From the NCBI RefSeq assembly GCF_014217215.1, contig NZ_CP056080.1, forward strand, positions 1,798,001 through 1,862,000: 64,000 nucleotides of DNA, given 5' to 3'. Numbering within the stretch: the stretch's first letter is position 1; each line of letters begins with the position of its first letter. This DNA comes from Rothia nasimurium. Lineage in GTDB: Bacteria > Actinomycetota > Actinomycetes > Actinomycetales > Micrococcaceae. The notes beneath the pieces are model-generated. The model made no database searches. It saw only the letters and a list, made by a program, of their open reading frames with translations, and was not told where the DNA came from. A program made the translations under genes and the position numbers. This document shows, in pieces, positions 1 to 7,097 of the stretch.

Positions 1-247
1 CGGGGATCTTACCGGCTGCGTACATGCGCTCTTCAACGTCTACGGTCAGGGGGAAGAAGTCTAAGCCGTCACGGGGGCTCTTGCCGATAGCGGTGGCTGA
101 GAGCAGGGTGGTGTCGTCGTCGATGGTGACCAGGGCAGAGCCTGCGGCCTGCTTGGCGAGGCGGCCGGTTTCGAAGCGTACTACGCGCTTACCGAACTTG
201 CCGTTGTCAATGATTGCTTCTGCAAACTGAATTTCGGGACCTTCCAA
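1..247 (-). CDS. pnp: Polyribonucleotide nucleotidyltransferase (PNPase), N-terminal part, cut by window edge
   Basis: The first 82 codons of PNPase are visible; the rest lies beyond base 1. The protein begins [19 protein letters not shown] and continues with the first RNase PH-like domain of the family ([19 protein letters not shown], then [19 protein letters not shown]). PNPase is the phosphate-dependent 3'-5' exoribonuclease of the degradosome. The start is taken as TTG at 247 because GGAGGA lies five bases upstream; the nearby ATG is in another frame. It follows rpsO on the same strand, the usual rpsO-pnp order, with about 234 bp between them that can fold into hairpins. Confidence 0.93.
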   Translation of the reverse strand, partial: MEGPEIQFAEAIIDNGKFGKRVVRFETGRLAKQAAGSALVTIDDDTTLLSATAIGKSPRDGLDFFPLTVDVEERMYAAGKIP

Positions 248-300
248 GGTTCCTCCATTTCTGTTGTCTGCGCCGCGCCTTCGGTCATCGATTGAGGCTC

Positions 301-465
301 ACAGACCCCGCCAATGGGGCTTTCTGTAAACCGCTACCGAGGACCGTCAAAGCACGCGGCGACTTATTTCTATTCTGTAGGTGGTAGGTGTGGGTGAGGG
401 CGTCACCCTCGACCAGCGGCGTCCGACTAGTAAGCCGGATGCGCGGGTTTCGGTGTCGCCCTCAC
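301..465 (-). promoter_or_regulatory. Hairpin-rich rpsO-pnp intergenic leader
   Basis: Two stem-loops lie in the leader of pnp. GTGAGGGCGTCAC (394-406) faces GTGTCGCCCTCAC (453-465), 13 bp with one mismatch and a 46-base loop. Near 301-327, ACAGACCCC faces GGGG and TCTGT around a short loop. In many bacteria the pnp leader is cut by RNase III and PNPase to autoregulate; that role here is inference from position and fold only. Confidence 0.4.
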
Positions 466-481
466 GCTCACAAACCTGGTG

Positions 482-751
482 TTATCGGCGGATACCGAGA
501 CGCTCGATGAGGGCGCGGTAACGCTCGATGTCGACGCTCTTGAGGTAGCCGAGCAGGTTGCGGCGGCGACCAACGAGAATCATCAGACCACGACGTGAGT
601 GGTGGTCGTGCTTGTGGAACTTGAGGTGTTCGGTCAAGTCGGTGATACGACGAGTCAGAACTGCAACCTGAACCTCGGGTGAACCGGTGTCACCTTCGTG
701 GGTTGCGTATTCCTTCATGATTTCCTGCTTGATCTTGGGATCAAGAGCCAT
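482..751 (-). CDS. rpsO: 30S ribosomal protein S15
   Basis: An 89-residue protein of normal length for bacterial S15, which binds the central domain of 16S rRNA early in small-subunit assembly. The family signature is clear: [19 protein letters not shown] near residues 18-36, [14 protein letters not shown] near 43-56 and a basic C-terminus ending LIERLGIRR. The ATG at 751 has the purine-rich CTAGGAG upstream. It is followed by pnp on the same strand, as in most bacteria. Confidence 0.98.
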   Translation of the reverse strand: MALDPKIKQEIMKEYATHEGDTGSPEVQVAVLTRRITDLTEHLKFHKHDHHSRRGLMILVGRRRNLLGYLKSVDIERYRALIERLGIRR

Positions 752-903
752 GGGTTAACTCCTAGAGTTAGTGCCGTGTGCGGCCCGGTCAACATTTTTG
801 CTGCCGGGTGGAGGGGCAAGGACGCCGGTGGGCGGCTTTCCCGCTGCAGATAACTGCCACGGACTGCAGTCACATGCATAGTCAACTCTACAGCACAAGC
901 CAG

Positions 904-928
904 CCACCGGGAAGAGAGGCCCCGGTGG
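904..928 (-). terminator. Stem-loop downstream of the 100-aa membrane protein gene
   Basis: CCACCGGG (904-911) and CCCGGTGG (921-928) form a perfect 8-bp stem with a 9-base loop, 20 bases past the stop codon at 948. No T-run follows, which is common for actinobacterial terminators. It separates the small gene from rpsO. Confidence 0.5.
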
Positions 929-947
929 TAGCTTGCTCACCTGCGGG

Positions 948-1250
948 CTACTTCTTTTCGCGGCCAAAGGCTAGGGATGCGAGCACGGTAGCACCGGTAA
1001 CGGCGCACACAGCGGGCCAGGGGCCAATCTTCTTGTGCAGGGCGTGGGAGTAGCCGAAGGCGCCGAGGTAGACGGCGGTGAGGGCAACAGCGGTGCCGGT
1101 TCCGGCGTTCTTCTTCCAGCCGGCAAAGGCAGCAGCGCCACCAGCGGCTAGGGCGACCCCGCCCAGGGCGCGGACGTTAGTAACACGGGCAACCTTGTAG
1201 CCGCCCATCAGGCCGGCTGAGGCAGCAGCGGTGGGAATCAGTACGTTCAT
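948..1250 (-). CDS. Small membrane protein of unknown function
   Basis: A 100-residue Ala/Gly-rich protein with several short hydrophobic stretches (residues about 3-17, 28-45, 52-68 and 75-93) and a charged end FGREKK, so probably a multi-pass membrane protein. I do not recognise a named family. The ATG at 1250 is preferred over an upstream GTG frame extension because GGAG sits seven bases before it. It lies alone between luxS (opposite strand) and rpsO, with a stem-loop after its stop, so it is probably its own transcription unit. Confidence 0.7.
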   Translation of the reverse strand: MNVLIPTAAASAGLMGGYKVARVTNVRALGGVALAAGGAAAFAGWKKNAGTGTAVALTAVYLGAFGYSHALHKKIGPWPAVCAVTGATVLASLAFGREKK

Positions 1251-1338
1251 GGAAGTACTCCAATCGTTCGTGAACACTTATGTCCTAGCCTACTCCTCCA
1301 GCTAGCGCGAGTTCCCTAAGTACGAGAGAATAGTAAGC

Positions 1339-1821
1339 ATGCAAATCACTGAGAATTTTGAGAAGCAGAAGACTAACGTTGAGTCTTTCGACCTGGATCA
1401 TACCGCTGTGGCGGCTCCCTACGTGCGTGTAGCTGACCGTAAGACCCTGCCGGGTGGGGACGTCCTGATTAAGTACGATGTGCGTTTCACCCAGCCGAAC
1501 AAGGGGCACCTGGGCATGAAGGCGGTTCACTCGATTGAGCACATGACCGCCCACCACATGCGCAATCACACCGACGCTCTGATTGACTTCTCCCCTATGG
1601 GCTGCCAGACCGGTTTCTACGCCCTGACCCTGGGTGTTGAGCCTGCCGATTTTATGCAGATTCTTGAGGCTACGATGAATGACCTGCTGGAGGCCGATGA
1701 GGTTCCGGCCGCTAACGAGGTTCAGTGCGGTTGGGGCGCTAACCACTCCCTCGACGAGGCCCAGGCTGCGGTTCGTGCTTTCCTCGAGAAGAAGGACGAG
1801 TGGGAGCAGGTGATGGCCTAG
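1339..1821 (+). CDS. luxS: S-ribosylhomocysteine lyase
   Basis: LuxS cleaves S-ribosylhomocysteine to homocysteine and DPD, the precursor of autoinducer-2. The 160-aa protein has the metal ligands of the family: His64 and His68 in HSIEH and Cys130 in CGWGANHSL. The catalytic cysteine is Cys89 in PMGCQTGFY, and RNH is at 75-77. Length and motifs are complete. Its stop codon TAG shares one base with the GTG start of the nucleosidase gene that makes its substrate, so the two are translationally coupled. AI-2 signalling or simply methyl-cycle recycling are both possible roles. Confidence 0.97.
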   Translation: MQITENFEKQKTNVESFDLDHTAVAAPYVRVADRKTLPGGDVLIKYDVRFTQPNKGHLGMKAVHSIEHMTAHHMRNHTDALIDFSPMGCQTGFYALTLGVEPADFMQILEATMNDLLEADEVPAANEVQCGWGANHSLDEAQAAVRAFLEKKDEWEQVMA

Positions 1822-2561
1822 TGTCGGCTTTTGCTCTTCCCGGCGGCTTTGATAACGCCGCCATCGTGCAGGTAGCCATGGACGAAGAGGCTGCCCCCTT
1901 CCTCACCAAGACCGAGCCGGTCGGTGAGGCCTACGCCCTGGGTGAGGCCATCTTCTACCCCCGGGTGCTTGCCACCGGTACTGATGAGCTAAAGATTCTG
2001 CTGGTGCGCTCAAAGATTGGCCTGGTCAATGCCGCCACGGCCTTGTCTGTTGCCCTGGCGCTGGTGCCCACCCCGCGCGTCATTGTGTCTGCCGGTACCG
2101 CCGGCGGCCTACGCGCCGACGTGAATGTGGGCGACCTAGCTATCGGCACCGACTACACCTACACGGACGCGGACGCCACCGCCTTCGGCTACGAGTTCGG
2201 GCAGGTTCCCGGCATGCCCGCAACCTACGCCACCGACCCGGTGCTGGTTGAGAAGGCCCGCGCTGCCGCGGCGGCCTACACCGGTGAAGGCAGCGCCCTC
2301 TTTGGGCAGATGCTGGCCGGTGGGTCTTTTGTTACCGCCCACAACGTCAAAGACACCCGCCAGCTCTTCCCCCAGGCGCTTTCCACCGACATGGAAACCA
2401 CCGCTCTGGCCCAGATTAGCTCCAGTCGTTCCCTGCCCTTCATCGCGGTACGCGGTATCTCTGACCTCTGCGGCCCGGCAGCCGACCAGGACTTCCACAT
2501 GGACGCCCCCATCGTGGCCGAACGAAGCGCCACCCTGGTGCTTGACCTGCTCAGCCGCTAA
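1821..2561 (+). CDS. mtnN: 5'-methylthioadenosine/S-adenosylhomocysteine nucleosidase
   Basis: This enzyme (Pfs/MTAN) removes adenine from SAH and MTA, giving S-ribosylhomocysteine for LuxS directly upstream. Family marks: the N-terminal VQVAMDEEAAPF with the catalytic Glu, SAGTAGGLR of the purine-nucleoside phosphorylase fold, the ribose-binding DMETTALAQ, and ISDLCG holding the catalytic Asp. The start is chosen as GTG at 1821, overlapping the luxS stop (TAGTG), which gives 246 aa; an in-frame GTG at 1800 lies inside luxS. Together luxS and mtnN form a complete SAH detoxification pair. Confidence 0.92.
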   Translation: MSAFALPGGFDNAAIVQVAMDEEAAPFLTKTEPVGEAYALGEAIFYPRVLATGTDELKILLVRSKIGLVNAATALSVALALVPTPRVIVSAGTAGGLRADVNVGDLAIGTDYTYTDADATAFGYEFGQVPGMPATYATDPVLVEKARAAAAAYTGEGSALFGQMLAGGSFVTAHNVKDTRQLFPQALSTDMETTALAQISSSRSLPFIAVRGISDLCGPAADQDFHMDAPIVAERSATLVLDLLSR

Positions 2562-2597
2562 CCCGCGTCCGCCCCGCTCCACCCGAGAGGAAAACCA

Positions 2598-3422
2598 ATG
2601 CAAAACCATACCCTGCGCGACGGCACCTCAATCCCGCCCCTGGGCTTAGGCACCTACCCGCTCAACAACGTAGATGCCGAAGTCGCCGTCTCTGAGGCCA
2701 TCGCCCGCGGCTACCGCCTTATCGACACCGCGGTGAACTATGAGAACGAGGTGGGTGTTGCCCGCGGCGTCCTGCGCTCAGGCACTGCACGAGATGAAAT
2801 TTTCGTGCAGTCCAAGCTGCCGGGGCGCGACCACGGTTACGAGCCAGCCCTCCGCTCCCTCGAAGGCACCCTGAGCCGTATGGGTTTTGACTACCTCGAC
2901 GCCTACCTAATCCACTGGCCTAACCCCTCCCAGGGGCTCTACGTCGACACCTGGCGGGCTCTCATCAAAGCCCAGGAAGAGGGGCTGGTGAAGTCCATCG
3001 GTGTCTCTAACTTCCTACCCGAGCACATCGACCGTCTGATTGAAGAAACCGGCGTAACCCCCGCCATCAACCAGATCGAGCTGCACCCCTACTCCCAGAA
3101 ACAGGACTGGGCAGCCTACAACCTCGACCACGCCATTCTCACCCAGTGCTGGTCACCCCTGGGCCGCAAAACCGACCTGCTCAAGGACGCCGCCCTCGAG
3201 ACCATCGCCGCCGAGACCGGTAAAACTGTAGCCCAGGTGATACTGCGCTGGGAGGTCCAGAAGAACCTGGTACCCCTGCCCAAGAGCTCCAACACCCTGC
3301 GTATGGAAGAAAACCTGGCAGTCTTCGACTGGGAACTCACCGACGACCAAATCGCCCGCATCGATGCACTCGAAGCTGGCGTAGGCCGCGGGTTTGACCC
3401 GAATACCCACGAAGAAATGTAG
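2598..3422 (+). CDS. Aldo/keto reductase
   Basis: A 274-residue NADPH-dependent aldo/keto reductase similar to the 2,5-diketo-D-gluconate reductase group. The catalytic tetrad is visible: Asp43 (RLIDTAVNY), Tyr48, Lys73 (VQSKLPG) and His106 (YLIHWPNP). The C-terminal cofactor-binding stretch LVPLPKSSN is present. A GAGAGG ribosome site precedes the ATG by a few bases. It is 36 bp downstream of mtnN and ends in a strong terminator, so it may be the third gene of a luxS-mtnN-AKR unit. Substrate is unknown; a role in carbonyl detoxification is only a guess. Confidence 0.9.
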   Translation: MQNHTLRDGTSIPPLGLGTYPLNNVDAEVAVSEAIARGYRLIDTAVNYENEVGVARGVLRSGTARDEIFVQSKLPGRDHGYEPALRSLEGTLSRMGFDYLDAYLIHWPNPSQGLYVDTWRALIKAQEEGLVKSIGVSNFLPEHIDRLIEETGVTPAINQIELHPYSQKQDWAAYNLDHAILTQCWSPLGRKTDLLKDAALETIAAETGKTVAQVILRWEVQKNLVPLPKSSNTLRMEENLAVFDWELTDDQIARIDALEAGVGRGFDPNTHEEM

Positions 3423-3440
3423 TATCTGGGCTAATGCTAC

Positions 3441-3480
3441 AAAAGTTCCCGGAATAAGAGTTCTTATTCCGGGAACTTTT
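3441..3480. terminator. Strong bidirectional terminator
   Basis: AAAAGTTCCCGGAATAAGA (3441-3459) and its exact reverse complement (3462-3480) make a 19-bp stem with A and T runs on the two sides, between the convergent aldo/keto reductase and ribF genes. It can serve both strands. Confidence 0.92.
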
Positions 3481-3490
3481 TGTATGTTCT

Positions 3491-4447
3491 CTAGCCGATG
3501 CCGAGAATGGCCTTGGCCTGTTCAACGTCGGCGTGCATCTGCTCAATCAGTGCCTCTACACCGGTGTAGGCAACCATGCCACGCATGTAGTCGACGAATT
3601 CTAGGGTGACGTGCTGCCCGTAGAGGTTGAAGTCTTCGACCTTCTCTTCGGGGCGGCCGATGACGTGAGCTTCGACCTGGCGGGTGGTGATGCCTTCGAA
3701 GGTGGGGTTGGTGCCCACCGAAATGGCGACGGGGTGGCGGGTTCCGTCCTCGTCAATCAGCCAGCCTGCGTACACGCCGTCGCCGGGTACGAGGCCGACG
3801 GAGTCGACGTCCATGTTGGCTGTGGGGAAGCCGAGTTCGCGGCCGCGGGCAGCGCCGTGCACGACTTCACCGCTCATGTAGTGGTTGCGGCCCAGAATAG
3901 AGGCGGCGTCGCGCACCCGCCCTTCGGCGAGCAGCTGCCGGATGGAAGTTGATGAACAGCGGCGGTCATCGTGGGCGAGCAAGTCTTCAACAACGAGTAC
4001 CTCAAAGCCGTATTTTTGGCCGAGTTCCTTCATGGTGTTGAGGTCGCCGGAGTTATTGGTACCGAAGCGGACGTCATCGCCGATAACCACGAATTTGGCG
4101 TTGAGGGCATCGACGAAGGTTCGTTTGACGAATTCTTCGGGGGTTTGGGCGGCGAAGGCAAGGTTGTAGTGCAGCAGCAGGTAGTAGTCGACGCCGAGGC
4201 CAGCGAGGATTTTTTGGCGGCCATCCTGCCCCATGATTTCGATGTGTACCCCGGCAGGGCCGTGGACGCGGGCGGGGTGGGGGTCGAAGGAGACGGCTAC
4301 GGAGGAAAGGCCGTGTACCTTGGCTGTGTTGACCAGGGTGGAGAGCACTTTTTGGTGGCCGATATGCACGCCATCGAAGTTGCCGATGGTGACCACGGTG
4401 GGGCCGAAGTCGGCGGGGATCTGGGCAAGATCGGTAAAGCGCTTCAC
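3491..4447 (-). CDS. ribF: Bifunctional riboflavin kinase/FAD synthetase
   Basis: A 318-aa RibF that turns riboflavin into FMN and then FAD. The N-terminal nucleotidyltransferase domain (about 1-180) carries the TIGNFDGVHIGHQKVL motif and SSTSIRQLLAEG. The C-terminal flavokinase domain carries GRELGFPTANM and PGDGVYAGW, then VGTNPTF. It is the last gene of the infB-rbfA-truB-x-y-ribF string on this strand, a conserved actinobacterial order. No FMN riboswitch was seen upstream, consistent with an operon-internal gene. Confidence 0.97.
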   Translation of the reverse strand: MKRFTDLAQIPADFGPTVVTIGNFDGVHIGHQKVLSTLVNTAKVHGLSSVAVSFDPHPARVHGPAGVHIEIMGQDGRQKILAGLGVDYYLLLHYNLAFAAQTPEEFVKRTFVDALNAKFVVIGDDVRFGTNNSGDLNTMKELGQKYGFEVLVVEDLLAHDDRRCSSTSIRQLLAEGRVRDAASILGRNHYMSGEVVHGAARGRELGFPTANMDVDSVGLVPGDGVYAGWLIDEDGTRHPVAISVGTNPTFEGITTRQVEAHVIGRPEEKVEDFNLYGQHVTLEFVDYMRGMVAYTGVEALIEQMHADVEQAKAILGIG

Positions 4448-4527
4448 TGTGCTCCTCGGTTGGGTTGCTTCGTGTCTATACTACGCGTATTTGGAGCCTT
4501 CTGCTGAGGCCAGGCGGACGCCGGTGG

Positions 4528-4950
4528 TTAGCGGGTGCGGCTGGGGCGGGTTTTGTTGAGCCACCAGAGGCCTACCATGGGCAGGATCAGGGGGATGTAG
4601 CCGTAACCGGATCCGAAGTGGGACCAGACAGAGGCTAGCTCAAAGTGCTGGGGTTGCAGGTAGGAGAAGATGCCGATGAGGAGCACGCCGGCCATTTCGA
4701 TGCTGACGGCGGCCAGGGAGATTTTCCATGCCCCCTCCCCTTTCTTAGCCAAAGCGATAGTGGCAACCAGGTAGATGAGGGCTGAGAGTGCTGAAAGGCT
4801 GATAGACAGCGGGGCTTCATCGAACTTGCGGATAACCTGGTAGAGGGCCCGGGCCCCCGCCGACAGGGTAAAGACGCCGTAGATGACGACGAGCAGGCGG
4901 CCAAAGCCGCTATTTTTTGTAGCGGAGGCTTTGTTCTGTGTTTGGTTCAT
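4528..4950 (-). CDS. Small membrane protein between truB and ribF (first of two)
   Basis: A 140-aa protein with four predicted membrane segments (about residues 17-35, 48-67, 76-96 and 114-132) ending with a basic tail NKTRPSRTR. No named family recognised. The ATG at 4950 (MNQTQNKAS) is chosen since GGAAGAAG lies before it and the longer reading has no ribosome site. It lies between another small membrane gene and ribF, within the truB operon, so co-expression with pseudouridine and flavin genes is expected but says little about its job. Confidence 0.75.
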   Translation of the reverse strand: MNQTQNKASATKNSGFGRLLVVIYGVFTLSAGARALYQVIRKFDEAPLSISLSALSALIYLVATIALAKKGEGAWKISLAAVSIEMAGVLLIGIFSYLQPQHFELASVWSHFGSGYGYIPLILPMVGLWWLNKTRPSRTR

Positions 4951-5048
4951 TGTCTTCTTCCATCTCCCATGCAATGTTGATGCTGCTCTTACGGGCGTTT
5001 CTGGCCTTGAGCGCACGTCCTGCGCTTATGTGTCTCTGCCGAACCGCC

Positions 5049-5423
5049 CTAGTAGTAGTACCAGAGCATATTCATACGGTGCACCATGATAATCAGTACC
5101 GGCCCGGTTAGCCCCAGCACCAGGGTTGACCAGCGGGTACGTTCGGAGAGCGACCAGATGAAGGTGCCGACGGGGATAATCATGGCGGTGAGCAGGTAGC
5201 CGTAGTATTCGAGCCAGTCACCGCTGGGGCCGTCCGTTGTGACCTGCATGATGATGGAGCCGACCAGGTAGATGATGAGGAAAGCTTCAAGGAGAATAAC
5301 GGAGCCTTGTGACCAGTCGTCGGGGGCTGCTCCGCGCAGGAAGCGGATGAGACAGATGAGGAAGGAGGCTAGGCCGAGCGCGGTTATGGCCCAGAACCAG
5401 AGGTCGAGTCCGGCGATCATCAT
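5049..5423 (-). CDS. Small membrane protein directly after truB
   Basis: A 124-aa protein with four hydrophobic segments (about 6-28, 43-63, 75-92 and 98-115) and an aromatic tail MNMLWYYY. No family recognised. Its start (MMIAG) is six bases from the truB stop, so it is co-translated with truB. With the next gene (4528-4950) it makes a pair of four-helix proteins inside the truB-ribF interval; the pair may work together, which is inference from adjacency. Confidence 0.72.
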   Translation of the reverse strand: MMIAGLDLWFWAITALGLASFLICLIRFLRGAAPDDWSQGSVILLEAFLIIYLVGSIIMQVTTDGPSGDWLEYYGYLLTAMIIPVGTFIWSLSERTRWSTLVLGLTGPVLIIMVHRMNMLWYYY

Positions 5424-5429
5424 GACGGG

Positions 5430-6473
5430 TTAGTTTTCCTTGAAGGTTGTTCCGGCTTCGAAGACGAGCACGGGGGCGGCTACGTTTTCGCGGCGGAAGC
5501 GGGTGTTTTCGATGATGGCGACGAGGGTGCCGTTGGGGGCAAAGGCTGCGGTGAGGCCGGTGGTGGTGGGTTTGTCGTGCCCGCCGGTGGAGCCGGTTTT
5601 GGGGGCGGTGGTGGCGAGGCTGCCTTCGGTGGGGGTGATGCGGCGGCCGTTGGCGAGGTCGGTGGCTTCGGCTGCGGTGAGATTGCGGACGGCAAAGAGG
5701 CGGCGGGCGGCTTCTTCGATGGGTAGCAGGGGAGCTGCCTGTTCTGCTTCTCGCCCGGCAATCAGTTCGTCGAGGGTGTGGGCGTCTTCGGCGCGGATTT
5801 CGCCGATGGCGGTGCGGCGCAGGGCGGTGAGGTGGGCTCCGGTTCCTAGGGCTGCCCCGAGGTCGCGGGCTAAGGCACGGATGTAGGTGCCTGCTGAGCA
5901 GACAACGGTGACGTCAAGGTCGAGGACGCTGGTGCTCACCTCTTCTTCGCCCAGCTGGTAGGTGGCAGTGACGGGGCGAGCCTCGTGCAGCTCGAAGGAG
6001 TGCACGGTGGTGGGCCGGGCTTCGAGTTCGACTTCTTCCCCTGAGCGCACGCGGGCGTAGGAGCGTACCCCGTTGACTTTGATGGCTGAGACGGCAGAGG
6101 GTACCTGCATGATGTCGCCGGTGAGTTCCGCAATGTGCTGCCTGATGGCGTCCTTGCTGATACCGGCCAGTGCGCCCTCGTTAGCGATGGCGGTGGCTTC
6201 GCCGTCCGCGTCGTCGGTGAGGGTTGAGACGCCGAGGCGGATGGTGGCGGTGTAGGTCTTGGTCTCCCCTACGACCCAGGTGAGCAGACGGGTTGCCTTG
6301 TTGACGCCAAGGATGAGCACCCCCGTGGCCATGGGGTCGAGGGTGCCGGCGTGCCCGACTTTGCGGGTACCGGCGATCCACCGCATTTTGGAGACCACGT
6401 CGTGGCTGGTGAGTCCGGCGGGTTTATCAACGACGATGAGGCCCGAGGGCCCGGTGGGTGCTTTTTTGGCCAC
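5430..6473 (-). CDS. truB: tRNA pseudouridine(55) synthase
   Basis: TruB makes pseudouridine 55 in the T-loop of tRNAs. The 347-aa protein has the opening LIVVDKPAGLTSHDVV, the catalytic Asp46 in GHAGTLDPMATGVL, and VCSAGTYIRALARDLG. The C-terminal region is longer than in E. coli and includes a Thr/Gly-rich insert near residues 285-310 before the final TAAFAPNGTLVAII strand. Start ATG at 6473 is four bases past the rbfA stop. It belongs to the nusA-infB-rbfA-truB string. Confidence 0.97.
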   Translation of the reverse strand: MAKKAPTGPSGLIVVDKPAGLTSHDVVSKMRWIAGTRKVGHAGTLDPMATGVLILGVNKATRLLTWVVGETKTYTATIRLGVSTLTDDADGEATAIANEGALAGISKDAIRQHIAELTGDIMQVPSAVSAIKVNGVRSYARVRSGEEVELEARPTTVHSFELHEARPVTATYQLGEEEVSTSVLDLDVTVVCSAGTYIRALARDLGAALGTGAHLTALRRTAIGEIRAEDAHTLDELIAGREAEQAAPLLPIEEAARRLFAVRNLTAAEATDLANGRRITPTEGSLATTAPKTGSTGGHDKPTTTGLTAAFAPNGTLVAIIENTRFRRENVAAPVLVFEAGTTFKEN

Positions 6474-6476
6474 GGT

Positions 6477-6914
6477 TTAGGCTTCGTCTTCCTCGGTTTC
6501 GGTGCTCTTGTAGGCGTCCTCGCCACCGGCGTATTCGGCGCCTTCGCGGGCGGCGGCCAGTTCGGCGTCGCGTTCCTTAGTCTTACGCAGCAGATCTTCA
6601 ATGTGGGCTGCGTTGACGGGTACTTCGTCTGGGACGAAGGTCAGGGTGGGGGTCAGGCGCGCGGTGATGTTCTTGCCGACCTCTGAGCGCAGGATGCCCT
6701 TGGCTGATTCGAGGGCAGCCTTGGTGGAAGCCTGCTCTTCTTCGGAGCCGAAGACAGTGTAGTAGATGGTGGCGTGCTGGAGGTCGTTGGTGACGCGGGC
6801 GTCGGTGACGGTGATGAAGCCGAGGCGGGGGTCTTTGATGCGGCGTTCGAGGGCCTGGGCAACGATGACCTTGATGCGGTCGGCTAGGCGGGCGGCGCGT
6901 GCCGGATCTGCCAT
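6477..6914 (-). CDS. rbfA: 30S ribosome-binding factor A
   Basis: RbfA is a KH-like assembly factor for the 5' end of 16S rRNA. The 145-aa protein starts MADPARAARLADRI and has the conserved KDPRLGFITVTDARVTNDL and ARLTPTLTFVPDE. It has an acidic, low-complexity tail beyond about residue 105 that is longer than in E. coli. ATG at 6914 is chosen because GAAGGAG precedes it by six bases. Upstream, between infB and rbfA, lies hairpin repeat B1. Confidence 0.96.
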   Translation of the reverse strand: MADPARAARLADRIKVIVAQALERRIKDPRLGFITVTDARVTNDLQHATIYYTVFGSEEEQASTKAALESAKGILRSEVGKNITARLTPTLTFVPDEVPVNAAHIEDLLRKTKERDAELAAAREGAEYAGGEDAYKSTETEEDEA

Positions 6915-6956
6915 GATGTTCTCCTTCTCTAGAGAGGTTTCTATGTTTATGTGTAA

Positions 6957-7070
6957 AGGCACCCTAGGGTTCGCGACGAAGCTGCTGGCTCGACGGCTGG
7001 CGTGAATCGCCTTGTGAGCGAAGCGAACCAGGCGAGAGGGTCTGCAGCAAGCGCGAACCCTAGGGTGCCT
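6957..7070. repeat. Long intergenic hairpin, family B copy 1 (B1)
   Basis: Arms of 19 bp, 6957-6975 and 7052-7070 (AGGCACCCTAGGGTTCGCG and its exact reverse complement), enclose a 76-base core. Read on the minus strand the core contains ACGCCAGCCGTCGAGCCAGC (7003 down to 6984), nearly the same as the core of copies B3 and B4, plus an inner GCTGC/GCAGC stem. It sits between infB and rbfA, inside an operon, so it could act as an attenuator, an mRNA end or a processing site. Confidence 0.8.
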
Positions 7071-7097
7071 AGAAAAGGACTTAGGTACTAAGTCGCT

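Noticed and set aside
1285-1746. A 153-aa minus-strand frame over luxS
   Set aside because: Antisense to the luxS motifs; no family match.
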